DNA from: Novosphingobium subterraneum | Lineage (GTDB): Bacteria > Pseudomonadota > Alphaproteobacteria > Sphingomonadales > Sphingomonadaceae | Assembly: GCF_000807925.1 (NCBI RefSeq) | Contig: NZ_JRVC01000012.1 | Coordinates: 62,001-126,000 of the forward strand | Direction of reading: 5' to 3' | DNA length: 64,000 nucleotides | In this document: piece by piece, positions 7,914-15,526 of the stretch | Layout of the letters: each line of letters opens with the position of its first letter | Position numbering within the stretch: the first letter of the stretch is position 1 | Position numbers and translations under genes: made by a program | The notes under the pieces: generated by a model | What the model was told of the DNA's origin: nothing | The model's database searches: none | The model's input: only the letters and a program-made list of their open reading frames with translations

Positions 7914-9021
7914 GACGCTACTGACGGCGCTGGCCTGGCTTTGCCTCGCCAGCCCTGCCGCCGCGCATCTTACGCCCAACTCGGAAATCCGCCTCAATTT
8001 CGCACCGGGGCTGGTCAAGGCCGACATCGTCGTACCGCAGGCGGAATTCGGCTACGCCACGGGATTGCCGACGGACAACAGCACGGCCAGTCTTGCCAAG
8101 GCGCAGGCGCGCGTAGTGGCCGACATGGCCGTGCTCGACGCAAATGGAAAGCCGTGGCGCGTCGCTGTGGATCGCATCGCATTCGAACAGATTGCCGGGC
8201 CGCCTGACCTGCATCTGGAGCTGTCCTTGACACCCCCGCCCGGTTCTCCGGACAGGTCGTTGCTCTGGCGCTGGCATGTCGTGACGCGCGAAGCGCCGAA
8301 CCACTTCGCCCTGTTGGTGGTGGACGGGGATCTGGCGGGAGGTGTGAGTGGGGAGCGCGAACTGATTGGCGCGCTCACTGCCGGTAAGTCAGAATTGCTG
8401 GTGGAGCGCGGAAAGGCGGGGCTGGGAGCGTTGTTCCTCAATGCCATGGCGCTTGGTGCCCGGCATATTGCCGAGGGCTATGATCATCTGCTGTTCCTGC
8501 TGGCGCTGCTTCTCCCTGCCCCGATGCTCGCGGCAGGCGGACGCTGGGGCGAGGCGCGGCCGCCAGCAGCCACGTTGCACAAACTGGCATGGATCGTCAC
8601 GGCCTTCACGGTCGGTCATTCGACGACGCTTATCCTGGCCGCACTCTTCGGCGTTCGGCTACCACCACAGCCGGTTGAAGCGGGTATCGCGCTTTCGGTT
8701 CTCGTCTCGGCAATTCATGCGGCGCGGCCCGTGTTTCCCGGCAAGGAACCACTCGTTGCGGGGCTGTTTGGCCTCGTCCACGGGCTCGCCTTCGCCACGC
8801 TGGTCAGCAACTTCGGACTTGGCACGACCACGCGCATCGTCGCTATCCTTGGCTTCAATTTGGGCATCGAAGCCGTCCAACTGGGCGTCGTGGCGGTCAC
8901 TCTGCCAGTCCTGCTGATGCTTGCCCGCTGGCGATACGGCAATCGCGCGAGGCTGGTTCTGGCGGTGCTGACCGGTATCGCTGCCCTTGTCTGGCTGTCG
9001 GAGCGACTGGGCCTTTCCTGA
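7852..9021 (+). CDS. HupE/UreJ family membrane protein with N-terminal periplasmic domain
   Basis: About 389 residues. The open frame begins earlier, but the TTG at 7852 has a GGGAGG ribosome site 6 nt upstream and gives a basic n-region followed by a signal helix ending ASPAAA. Other starts (ATG 7834) cannot be excluded. After an extracytoplasmic domain of about 150 residues come six to seven TM helices. They hold the HupE/UreJ_2 histidine motifs: HIAEGYDHLLF, AFTVGHSTTLI and GLVHGLAFATL. Characterised HupE/UreJ proteins import nickel or cobalt, so metal transport is the family-based guess. The gene overlaps the TPR gene by 62 bp, completing the operon. Confidence 0.78.
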   Translation: MISIPRPPIRRRATSGSVTIRTLLTALAWLCLASPAAAHLTPNSEIRLNFAPGLVKADIVVPQAEFGYATGLPTDNSTASLAKAQARVVADMAVLDANGKPWRVAVDRIAFEQIAGPPDLHLELSLTPPPGSPDRSLLWRWHVVTREAPNHFALLVVDGDLAGGVSGERELIGALTAGKSELLVERGKAGLGALFLNAMALGARHIAEGYDHLLFLLALLLPAPMLAAGGRWGEARPPAATLHKLAWIVTAFTVGHSTTLILAALFGVRLPPQPVEAGIALSVLVSAIHAARPVFPGKEPLVAGLFGLVHGLAFATLVSNFGLGTTTRIVAILGFNLGIEAVQLGVVAVTLPVLLMLARWRYGNRARLVLAVLTGIAALVWLSERLGLS

Positions 9022-9072
9022 TATGGACATATCGGCCCGCGCCACCCTATCAGAAGGCTGAGGGGGCTGTGA

Positions 9073-10170
9073 ATGATACGCGATGATGACAGCTCTGCCT
9101 TGACGCAGGGGGCAAATTCGGTGCTGGGGTCGCCGCTGCGCCTGCTGACGGGGACGCTGATCTTTGTTCTCGCCGTCTATGTCGTGTCGACGTGCGGGTT
9201 CGTCTACGCGGGCTGGCCGTTCGGCGATGCCGCCTACATGGTGCTGCTGACCGTGTTCTCCGTCGGCTATGGCGAGATCCGCCCGGTCGACACCTTGTTC
9301 CTGCGCTGGTGGACGAGCGCGACGATCATGCTGGGGTGCACCGGAATGATCGTGCTGACCGGTGCGCTGGTTCAGGTGTTCACACTCTTCCAATTCCGCC
9401 GCCTGCTGGGTCTGGACAAGATGATGACCGAAATAGAAAAGCTGACCGGCCATGTGATCATCTGCGGTTACGGCCGCATCGGCGTGCAACTGGCCAAGGC
9501 GATGACCGAGGCAAAGAAGCCTTTCCTGATCCTTGAGCGAGACCATGCCAAGGCCGAGGATGCCAAGGCGCAAGGCTTCCTGTGCATGGTTGGCGAGGCC
9601 ACGCACGAGGAGACGCTCAAGGCTGCGGGGATCGCGCGGGCGAAGGTGCTGGCATCGGTCCTGCCCGACGACGCGGCGAATGTGTTCATCACGTTATCGG
9701 CGCGCAATCTCAATCCCGCAATCGAGATCATCGCCCGCGGCGAGGCGCCGACGACCGAGAACAAGCTGTTCCACGCCGGCGCCGACAAGGTGGTGATGCC
9801 CACGCATATCGGCGCCGAGCGCATTGTCGAGATGATCCTCTACCCCGCCACCGGACAGCTGGACGACATCGGCGCGGTGCGGCGCAACCTGCACGATTTC
9901 GGGCTGGACATCGAGATGGTGGAGATGGGCGCGGACAGCGCCCTCACCGGCGAGACCGTCGGCGAGGCCGAGCGACGCGGCAACGGCGCATTCTTCGTGG
10001 TGCAGATCGATCGGGCGAGCGGCCAGTCGATCCAGCACCCTGGCGAGGACGTGACGCTGGAACAGGGCGACAAGGTCATGCTCGTTGTTCGCGGCAGCAG
10101 GCTGTCAGCCGGGGCGGTGTTCAGTGCCGCGAAGGCACCGGTGCGGCATGGGCGTTCGTTTGCGGGGTAA
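9073..10170 (+). CDS. Two-TM potassium channel with RCK (TrkA-N/TrkA-C) domains
   Basis: A 365-residue ligand-gated K+ channel of the Kch/MthK type. TM1 spans about residues 25-45. The pore loop carries the selectivity filter SVGYGE at 63-68 (a TVGYG variant), and TM2 lies at about 82-105. A Rossmann-type RCK domain follows with GYGRIG at 132-137 and an acidic partner in LERDHAKAE, then a TrkA-C domain. It should form a tetramer in the inner membrane and pass K+ under nucleotide or ion control. The gene stands alone between two transcription units and is followed by a strong bidirectional terminator. Confidence 0.9.
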   Translation: MIRDDDSSALTQGANSVLGSPLRLLTGTLIFVLAVYVVSTCGFVYAGWPFGDAAYMVLLTVFSVGYGEIRPVDTLFLRWWTSATIMLGCTGMIVLTGALVQVFTLFQFRRLLGLDKMMTEIEKLTGHVIICGYGRIGVQLAKAMTEAKKPFLILERDHAKAEDAKAQGFLCMVGEATHEETLKAAGIARAKVLASVLPDDAANVFITLSARNLNPAIEIIARGEAPTTENKLFHAGADKVVMPTHIGAERIVEMILYPATGQLDDIGAVRRNLHDFGLDIEMVEMGADSALTGETVGEAERRGNGAFFVVQIDRASGQSIQHPGEDVTLEQGDKVMLVVRGSRLSAGAVFSAAKAPVRHGRSFAG

Positions 10171-10176
10171 TTGAAC

Positions 10177-10222
10177 GCCCACCCCTTTCCCGCAGGCGGA
10201 AGGGGTCGGGGGTGGGCTTTTT
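10177..10222. terminator. Strong terminator between convergent genes
   Basis: GCCCACCCC at 10177-10185 pairs with GGGGTGGGC at 10209-10217, followed by TTTTT. The inner part can pair further around CTTTCC and GGAAGG. It sits 6 bp after the channel stop and just before the convergent end of the PEPC-like gene, and could serve both directions. Confidence 0.8.
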
Positions 10223-10226
10223 CCTG

Positions 10227-13010
10227 TTACCCGTGGGCGCCGAAGTAGTTGGCGATGGCGACGGCGACGCGGATGTTGAGGGCGTGGGCGCGGTCGATCG
10301 GGTCGATGAAGCGGGCGCGGATGGCGCCGTAGTCCTCGCCGCGATGGTCCGGATAGTCGGTCGGCTCGTCCACCGGGAAATCGGTGATCTCGGGCTCGAT
10401 CACCGGATAGGCGCGGCGCAACTGGGCCAGCGCATCGTCGACGCGCAGCGAGAGGACCATCTCCAGCACGTCCTCGCGGCTCACGTCGTTCGAACGGGCG
10501 AAGGGCGGAACCTGCACGGCGCGGATGAACATGTGCATCAGCAGCGCGAGACGCACCGATTGCAGCAGGCCGATGTTGCGGCGGTCAGCGTCCTGCGCAG
10601 CATCACGCCCGGCCTTCTGCCCCGGCACCAGCGAGAGCAGACGGTGGAGCTTCATCCAGTCTACCCGCAGGCGCGAGGTCAGGCGGCGGAATACCCCGGC
10701 CCTGTCATCCTTGGTAAGATATTCGGCAAGCGCGAGGCATGCGCCTTCCAGCGCGGTTTCGGTGCCGCGATAGGGGCGGCTGGCCCAGTAGGCGGAGTTG
10801 AACAGTTCACCGTACGCAGCCACGGTCTTGATCGAGGCGAGACCGTTGGCAGCGCGCAGCAGGCGGACCAGCTGGTTGCCGCGTTCAGACCGTCCGAGCA
10901 GTTCGGCGACCGATTCCATCTCCTCGCCAGCCGCAGTCCCCGCCCCGGCGACAACGTTCACCGGGTAGCCGATCTGCTGAAGGATGGCGTTGTGCGGGAT
11001 CGCCCGGATCTGGCGCAGGCTCATCGTGCGGTCGGCGCCGATATCGGACTGGCGGCGCGAGACGCGGCTGCCGGTGCCCTTGAGCAGGCCGAGGCCGAAG
11101 GCGGTCAGAGCGCGCGAGTACGTGGCGCTTTCGAGATGTTCGCGCTGAACGCGGCGGATCGAGCGGTAGAAATCGAGGCTGAGATCGGTGCGATCGTAGA
11201 ACGGGTCCTTGGCCGACAGGTCCTGATCGCGTGCCTCGTGCTCGGCAATGCGGGTGAGCGTGGCGAGGGCGAGATCATCGTTGCGGAAGAACAGGTAGCC
11301 GTCACCACCCTGGAAGCTGGCTTCCGGCTCGATCGTCACGCCTGCGCGGGCGAAGCGACGGCGGGCCCAGCCGGAGAGCGGCCACGTGAGACGGTCGGCA
11401 AAGCCCGAGGGATGCGCGCCGCGGCCCATGGATTCGCCATGAGTGTTAAAGATCAGCGCGGCGACGTCGGTCAGGCCATTGGCCTTCATCGCTTCGGCAA
11501 GGCGGCCCTGCAGGCGTTCGATGGCGAGCGCTGCGGGGATCTGGCCCATGAAGCGGCCAGCGTCGGAAAAGCCGGTCTGGATCGAAACGCGGCCGCGCAG
11601 GCGGGCGTAGCTGCGGTAGGATTCTTCCGAAAGCAGCGCTTCGAGGAAACGACCGCCATGTTCCAGCGCGGCCTCTGTCTCGAACAGGGGCGAGACATCG
11701 ACCTTGCCTTCGATGCCGAACAGCTTGGCGAAATAGAGCGCGGCAAGCACTGTCTGCGGCTGCTCGCATTCGGCGATCAGCATGCGGATCGGCGCGTCGG
11801 CGTCGATGTGCTGGAGCATCTTCGCCATGACCAGGAACTGGCGCATCGCGGTGCTGGTTTCGATCGCCAAAGCAGCGAAGTTGACGCGCAGCGGCTTCAC
11901 GTCGGCCAGGAGTTCGCGCAAACGCGACAGCGCGCTCTTGCTGCCGAGGTCCAGCGTGCCTTCGGGGTCGATCCGGCGGCGCAAGGCGTTGAGCAGCTGC
12001 GACGAGTTCACGCGGAAGTGGATCCAGCCGATGCCGAGGCCATCGGCGCGCATGGCAGCAGCGAGCGTGGCAAGCGGGATGGCCTTGGCCTCGTCCGCAT
12101 TCCGTGCCTCGGTTTCCAGCGCCTCGATCAGCGGAGCAAGGCTGAGAAGCTTGGCCTCGTGGTCCGCGCTCAGGCGGTTGGCGGCAGCGGCAAGCGCTTC
12201 GGGGCTGTCGAGCGGCGAGGAGAACAGCTCGGCCATTTCCGCCGAATGGGCGTGCGCCGCATCGAGCGTGGCGAGGAGCGGGTGTGCCTCGTCGATGCCG
12301 CGCAGGGAGGCGGCGTAGCTGCCAAGGCGCAGCGCCTTTTCGCGCAGGCGGAAGGCGATGGAAGTGGTCCAGCCAATGTCGGTGCGGCCGTCCATGTCGT
12401 AGCCGACCCACGTGGCGAAGCGGAACGGCAAAGGCTTGAAATCCAGCCAGCGCCCGGGCCAGCGCTGGCGGGCGTGGCCGAGAAGCGTGGCGTTGATCGC
12501 GTCACGTGCCTTGGCGGCACGCTCGATCGCGTTGCACACCTCGACATGCTCGAATTCGAGCGTGATCTTCGGCCCCTCGTGCGGGACGGTGCAGACGGTC
12601 GAGGCCTGCGGATCGTCGGACAGGGCGGCCGTCGCCACCGCATCGGACTGTGCCGGGCTGAGCAGGAAAGTCGGGTGCGCTGTGAACACCGCGTGGAGCA
12701 GCGGCTTTTCCCAACGCTGGCGGAACTCGGAAAAGCCCGCCTCTTCCGGGTTCAGCGCCTCGATAGTGGCAAGGTTCTCGGTAGCCGCTGTGGGCGCGAC
12801 GAGACGCTTGAGCCGGGCCGCGCGGCTCTTCAGCGCCTCGCATTCCAGTTCCGCGACAAGGGCATCGATGTCTGACAGCGAAAGGTCGCCACCCTCCAGC
12901 GACCGCGAAAGATCGTGGCTGAGCTGGAAGACCGGGTTGAACAGCGGCGTTTCCGCCGTCCGCTCATGGAGTTTCTGCAACCTGGCCTTGAGCTTGGCGA
13001 CCGTCTTCAT
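10227..13010 (-). CDS. ppc: Divergent phosphoenolpyruvate carboxylase-like protein
   Basis: A 927-residue protein with the overall length and motif order of PEP carboxylase (PEP + bicarbonate to oxaloacetate). The catalytic histidine region is AHPTF at 111-115, where the usual residue after T is E. The metal ligands appear kept: PLFET at 441-445 and FSD at 481-483. The glycine/arginine loop reads FNTHGESMGRGA at 521-532, so the second arginine is kept but the first is histidine. The DIRQ region appears as AIET, the conserved R of the QNR motif near 680 is G, and the C-terminus lacks the usual RNTG ending. The gene lies 24 bp after eda in the same direction. It is either a divergent enzyme or a non-PEPC paralogue. 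Confidence 0.75.
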   Translation of the reverse strand: MKTVAKLKARLQKLHERTAETPLFNPVFQLSHDLSRSLEGGDLSLSDIDALVAELECEALKSRAARLKRLVAPTAATENLATIEALNPEEAGFSEFRQRWEKPLLHAVFTAHPTFLLSPAQSDAVATAALSDDPQASTVCTVPHEGPKITLEFEHVEVCNAIERAAKARDAINATLLGHARQRWPGRWLDFKPLPFRFATWVGYDMDGRTDIGWTTSIAFRLREKALRLGSYAASLRGIDEAHPLLATLDAAHAHSAEMAELFSSPLDSPEALAAAANRLSADHEAKLLSLAPLIEALETEARNADEAKAIPLATLAAAMRADGLGIGWIHFRVNSSQLLNALRRRIDPEGTLDLGSKSALSRLRELLADVKPLRVNFAALAIETSTAMRQFLVMAKMLQHIDADAPIRMLIAECEQPQTVLAALYFAKLFGIEGKVDVSPLFETEAALEHGGRFLEALLSEESYRSYARLRGRVSIQTGFSDAGRFMGQIPAALAIERLQGRLAEAMKANGLTDVAALIFNTHGESMGRGAHPSGFADRLTWPLSGWARRRFARAGVTIEPEASFQGGDGYLFFRNDDLALATLTRIAEHEARDQDLSAKDPFYDRTDLSLDFYRSIRRVQREHLESATYSRALTAFGLGLLKGTGSRVSRRQSDIGADRTMSLRQIRAIPHNAILQQIGYPVNVVAGAGTAAGEEMESVAELLGRSERGNQLVRLLRAANGLASIKTVAAYGELFNSAYWASRPYRGTETALEGACLALAEYLTKDDRAGVFRRLTSRLRVDWMKLHRLLSLVPGQKAGRDAAQDADRRNIGLLQSVRLALLMHMFIRAVQVPPFARSNDVSREDVLEMVLSLRVDDALAQLRRAYPVIEPEITDFPVDEPTDYPDHRGEDYGAIRARFIDPIDRAHALNIRVAVAIANYFGAHG

Positions 13011-13034
13011 GGCCCTTGTATTCCCTTGAATTCG

Positions 13035-13649
13035 TTACTTCCCCAAAGCCGAGGCTTCGCGCGCTGCGGCTTCGATCGCTGCTTCATCGGGCGTGCCCTT
13101 GCCGACCACCCAGCTGCCACCGACGCACAGGACCGGGTCGAAACCCAGCCAATCAGGCGCGGTGGCGGCGGTAATGCCGCCGGTGGGGCAGAATTTGCAC
13201 TGATAGAACGGCGCAGCGAGCGCCTTGAGCGCGGGAAGTCCACCCGACGTGGAAGCCGGGAAGAACTTGAAGTGGTTCAGGCCGAGGTCGAGACCGCGCA
13301 TGATGTCGCCCGCAGAGGAAATGCCGGGCAGGAAGGGGATGCCCGATGCCACGGCGGCCTTGCCAAGATTCTCGGTCAGGCCGGGGGAGACGATGAATTC
13401 CGCGCCTGCGTCGATCGCGGCCTTCAACTCATCGGGGTTGGTGACGGTGCCCGCCCCGACGATGGCGCCTTCAACCGCCTTCATCGCATGGATGACGTCG
13501 AGAGCGGCGGGCGTGCGCAAGGTAACCTCGAGCACGCGCAGGCCGCCCTTCACGAGCGCGCGGGCGACAGGAAGCGCGTGGTCGACGTCCTCGATCACCA
13601 GAACCGGGATGACCGGCGCGGTGCGCATGATGGATTCGATCGGCTTCAT
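13035..13649 (-). CDS. eda: 2-dehydro-3-deoxy-phosphogluconate (KDPG) aldolase
   Basis: A 204-residue class I aldolase of the KDPG/KHG family. It has the conserved EVTLRTPAAL segment with the catalytic glutamate, GAGTV, and the Schiff-base lysine in HFKFFPAS. It cleaves KDPG to pyruvate and glyceraldehyde-3-phosphate, the last step of the Entner-Doudoroff pathway, which sphingomonads use as their main route of glucose breakdown. The PEPC-like gene follows in the same operon, consistent with linking sugar catabolism to a C3/C4 node. The ED dehydratase edd is not in this window. Confidence 0.95.
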   Translation of the reverse strand: MKPIESIMRTAPVIPVLVIEDVDHALPVARALVKGGLRVLEVTLRTPAALDVIHAMKAVEGAIVGAGTVTNPDELKAAIDAGAEFIVSPGLTENLGKAAVASGIPFLPGISSAGDIMRGLDLGLNHFKFFPASTSGGLPALKALAAPFYQCKFCPTGGITAATAPDWLGFDPVLCVGGSWVVGKGTPDEAAIEAAAREASALGK

Positions 13650-13780
13650 GGCGTCTCCCCTGGCGCAGAACGGTTGCGCGCTTCGTTTGGTGAAGCGGAC
13701 TTAACGCGACTCAGCCGGATTGTGCACCTGCTAAGGGCAGGCGCATAGCTATTCTTGGGGAACGCAGAACAACTGGAACT

Positions 13781-15130
13781 TCACACTGCCGAGCTGAATT
13801 GCCGCTCACCGGTGCGATAGGCGTCGAACACCGAGGCGATCGAACGGGCGTAGGGCTCGTTGCCCGACAACAGGCTCAGCACGTTGCCTTCGAGACGGGC
13901 GAGGCCGCGTGCGATAAATGGCTCCAGCCGGCTGCGGTTCATGGCCAGAAGATCGGAGTCGATCTGCGCCCTGCCCCGGCAGAGGATGTCGTTGATGATC
14001 GCGCCGCGGCGGCGATCCTCGGCCGTGCGGACCACGCCCTTCCGTCCCGGCAACTGATCGGCGCCGACCAGCATGCGATAGCGGCCGGCGTTCTTCTCGG
14101 TCTGCACGTAAAGCTCGGGGAATTCGCTGATCGATGATGCGCCAAGGCCGATGAGCACTTCGGACTGGTCTTCGGTGAAGCCCTGGAAATTGCGGCGCAG
14201 GGTGCCCGCGCGCGAGGCGATGGCAAGGTCATCGTCCGGCAGGGCGAAGTGATCGAAGCCGACGGCCTGGTACCCGGCACTGATCAGGCGCTGATAGCCT
14301 TCGGCGGCCATGCGGAAGCGCGCGCGCTGGTCTGGCAGTTCGCTGGCATCGATCCGCTGCTGGCGCGGGATCATGTGGGGCACATGGGCATAGCCAAACA
14401 AGGCGAAGCGATCGGCACCCATGGCGATCGACTGGTCCAGCGTCTGGCTGAGGATATCGTCGTTCTGGAACGGCAGGCCGTACATGAGGTCAAAATTGAT
14501 GGAATCGACGCCGGCCTTGCGCAAGCCTGCAACCGCGCGATCGATATCGTCACGCGGCTGGACGCGGCCAATCGCCTGCTGGACGCGGGCATCGAGCGTC
14601 TGCACGCCGAGGCTGGCCTTGATCACGCCGATCCCGCGGATCGCCATGAACCAGCCGGGCTCGAGCGTGCGGGGATCGAGCTCGATCGACAGCACCGGAT
14701 TGGCGAGGCGGAAGCTGAGGGTCAACTTGTCGACGAGGCGGACGAAATCGGTCGGCTTGATGGCGTTGGGGCTGCCGCCGCCGAAGGCGATGCGCGAAAC
14801 CTTGACCGACGGGTGCAGCAAGCGCGAGACCAGGTCGATCTCGTGATGCAGCGCTTCCATGTAGGAGGCGAGGCGCTGGGTCTTGTTGGCTGCGCCAGTG
14901 TTGCAGCCACAGTACCAGCATATCTCACGGCAATAAGGGATGTGGAGATAGAGCGAGACCGTGCCGCGCAGGGCCTTCAACGCTTCACGCTGCCGGTCCT
15001 CGAAGCTCTCCTCGACGAACTCGGCAGCGGTGGGATAGCTGGTGTAACGCGGAACCGGGCGTTCGAGCAGCTCTGGCCAGTAGGTCCATTGGCCGAAGAC
15101 TTCAGGCCCCGTCATCATGTCAGCAGCCAT
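13781..15130 (-). CDS. hemN: Oxygen-independent coproporphyrinogen III oxidase (radical SAM)
   Basis: 449 residues from the ATG at 15130. The radical-SAM cluster motif is C67-x3-C71-x2-C74 within YCREICWYCGC, and a GGGSPN SAM-binding loop follows. It is the HemN enzyme that decarboxylates coproporphyrinogen III without oxygen, supplying heme to the high-affinity cbb3 oxidase encoded upstream in the same direction. The frame is open further upstream (ATG at 15157 and beyond). However, the FNR-type box at 15194-15207 would put the transcription start close to 15159, which favours the 15130 start. The start overlaps the 3' end of the small Cys-rich gene. Confidence 0.93.
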   Translation of the reverse strand: MAADMMTGPEVFGQWTYWPELLERPVPRYTSYPTAAEFVEESFEDRQREALKALRGTVSLYLHIPYCREICWYCGCNTGAANKTQRLASYMEALHHEIDLVSRLLHPSVKVSRIAFGGGSPNAIKPTDFVRLVDKLTLSFRLANPVLSIELDPRTLEPGWFMAIRGIGVIKASLGVQTLDARVQQAIGRVQPRDDIDRAVAGLRKAGVDSINFDLMYGLPFQNDDILSQTLDQSIAMGADRFALFGYAHVPHMIPRQQRIDASELPDQRARFRMAAEGYQRLISAGYQAVGFDHFALPDDDLAIASRAGTLRRNFQGFTEDQSEVLIGLGASSISEFPELYVQTEKNAGRYRMLVGADQLPGRKGVVRTAEDRRRGAIINDILCRGRAQIDSDLLAMNRSRLEPFIARGLARLEGNVLSLLSGNEPYARSIASVFDAYRTGERQFSSAV

Positions 15131-15380
15131 CGCCTTCACCTTCTCCGTCGTCTCCATTTCCGCAACAGCTATCGGTGCCCGTGCGCTTGCGCATTGAGAT
15201 ATGACAAACCTTGCAGCAGGGCAGATTTTTGCTGCCATCATCCTTGGCGGGGATGCGGATCGGTATCGGTGCGCCGGTTCCGCCGCACGACGCAACCATC
15301 ATGACGCTGGCGTGGCCGGGCGACGGCATGGCCATCTGCAGCACGGCCAATGGCGCGAACAGGCGCATGAGGCGGTTCAT
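15120..15380 (-). CDS. Small exported Cys-rich protein between ccoS and hemN
   Basis: An 86-residue protein whose ATG overlaps the ccoS stop (ATGA). Residues 1-24 look like a signal peptide ending PGHAS. The mature part has seven cysteines (C32, C55, C56, C59, C72, C73, C86), including a CCKVCH motif and an acidic Gly-rich C-terminal tail. I do not recognise a named family. Lying in a cytochrome oxidase assembly operon directly after the copper ATPase genes, it could be a periplasmic copper or heme handling factor, but this is inference. The coding frame is supported by the exact start-stop coupling and plausible signal peptide. Confidence 0.6.
   Translation of the reverse strand: MNRLMRLFAPLAVLQMAMPSPGHASVMMVASCGGTGAPIPIRIPAKDDGSKNLPCCKVCHISMRKRTGTDSCCGNGDDGEGEGDGC
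15194..15207 (-). promoter_or_regulatory. FNR/FixK-type box upstream of hemN
   Basis: TTGA-GATATG-ACAA (plus-strand reading), one mismatch from the TTGA-N6-TCAA consensus. It is centred about 70 bp upstream of the chosen hemN start and lies inside the coding region of the small Cys-rich gene. It would provide an internal low-oxygen promoter for hemN within the long cco transcript. Confidence 0.55.
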
Positions 15381-15526
15381 GGCTGATCCTCTTCCTCGAT
15401 CAGGATGCGCGCGGCGGCGCCATCGAGATCGCTGAACTGCCCGCGCTTCAAGGCCCAGAAGAACCCGGCCAGTCCGAACAGCCCCATGCCGAGTGCGATG
15501 GGGAGCATGAAGGCGATGCCGTTCAT
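15377..15526 (-). CDS. ccoS: cbb3 oxidase assembly protein CcoS
   Basis: A 49-residue protein read from ATG 15526 to TGA 15377. It has a single N-terminal transmembrane helix (residues 5-26, ending FFWALKRGQFSDLDG) followed by an acidic tail. The FxWAxxxGQFxDL segment is the CcoS/FixS signature. CcoS is needed for heme and copper insertion into the CcoN catalytic subunit. Its start overlaps the ccoI stop and its stop overlaps the start of the next gene, both by four bases, so translation is coupled through the set. Confidence 0.9.
   Translation of the reverse strand: MNGIAFMLPIALGMGLFGLAGFFWALKRGQFSDLDGAAARILIEEEDQP

Noticed and set aside
9582..12875. Very long plus-strand open frame (over 1000 codons) opposite the PEPC-like gene
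   Set aside because: Its first part overlaps the channel gene in another frame and the rest is antisense to a protein with clear homology. The Arg/Gly/Ala-rich translation is typical of high-GC shadow frames.
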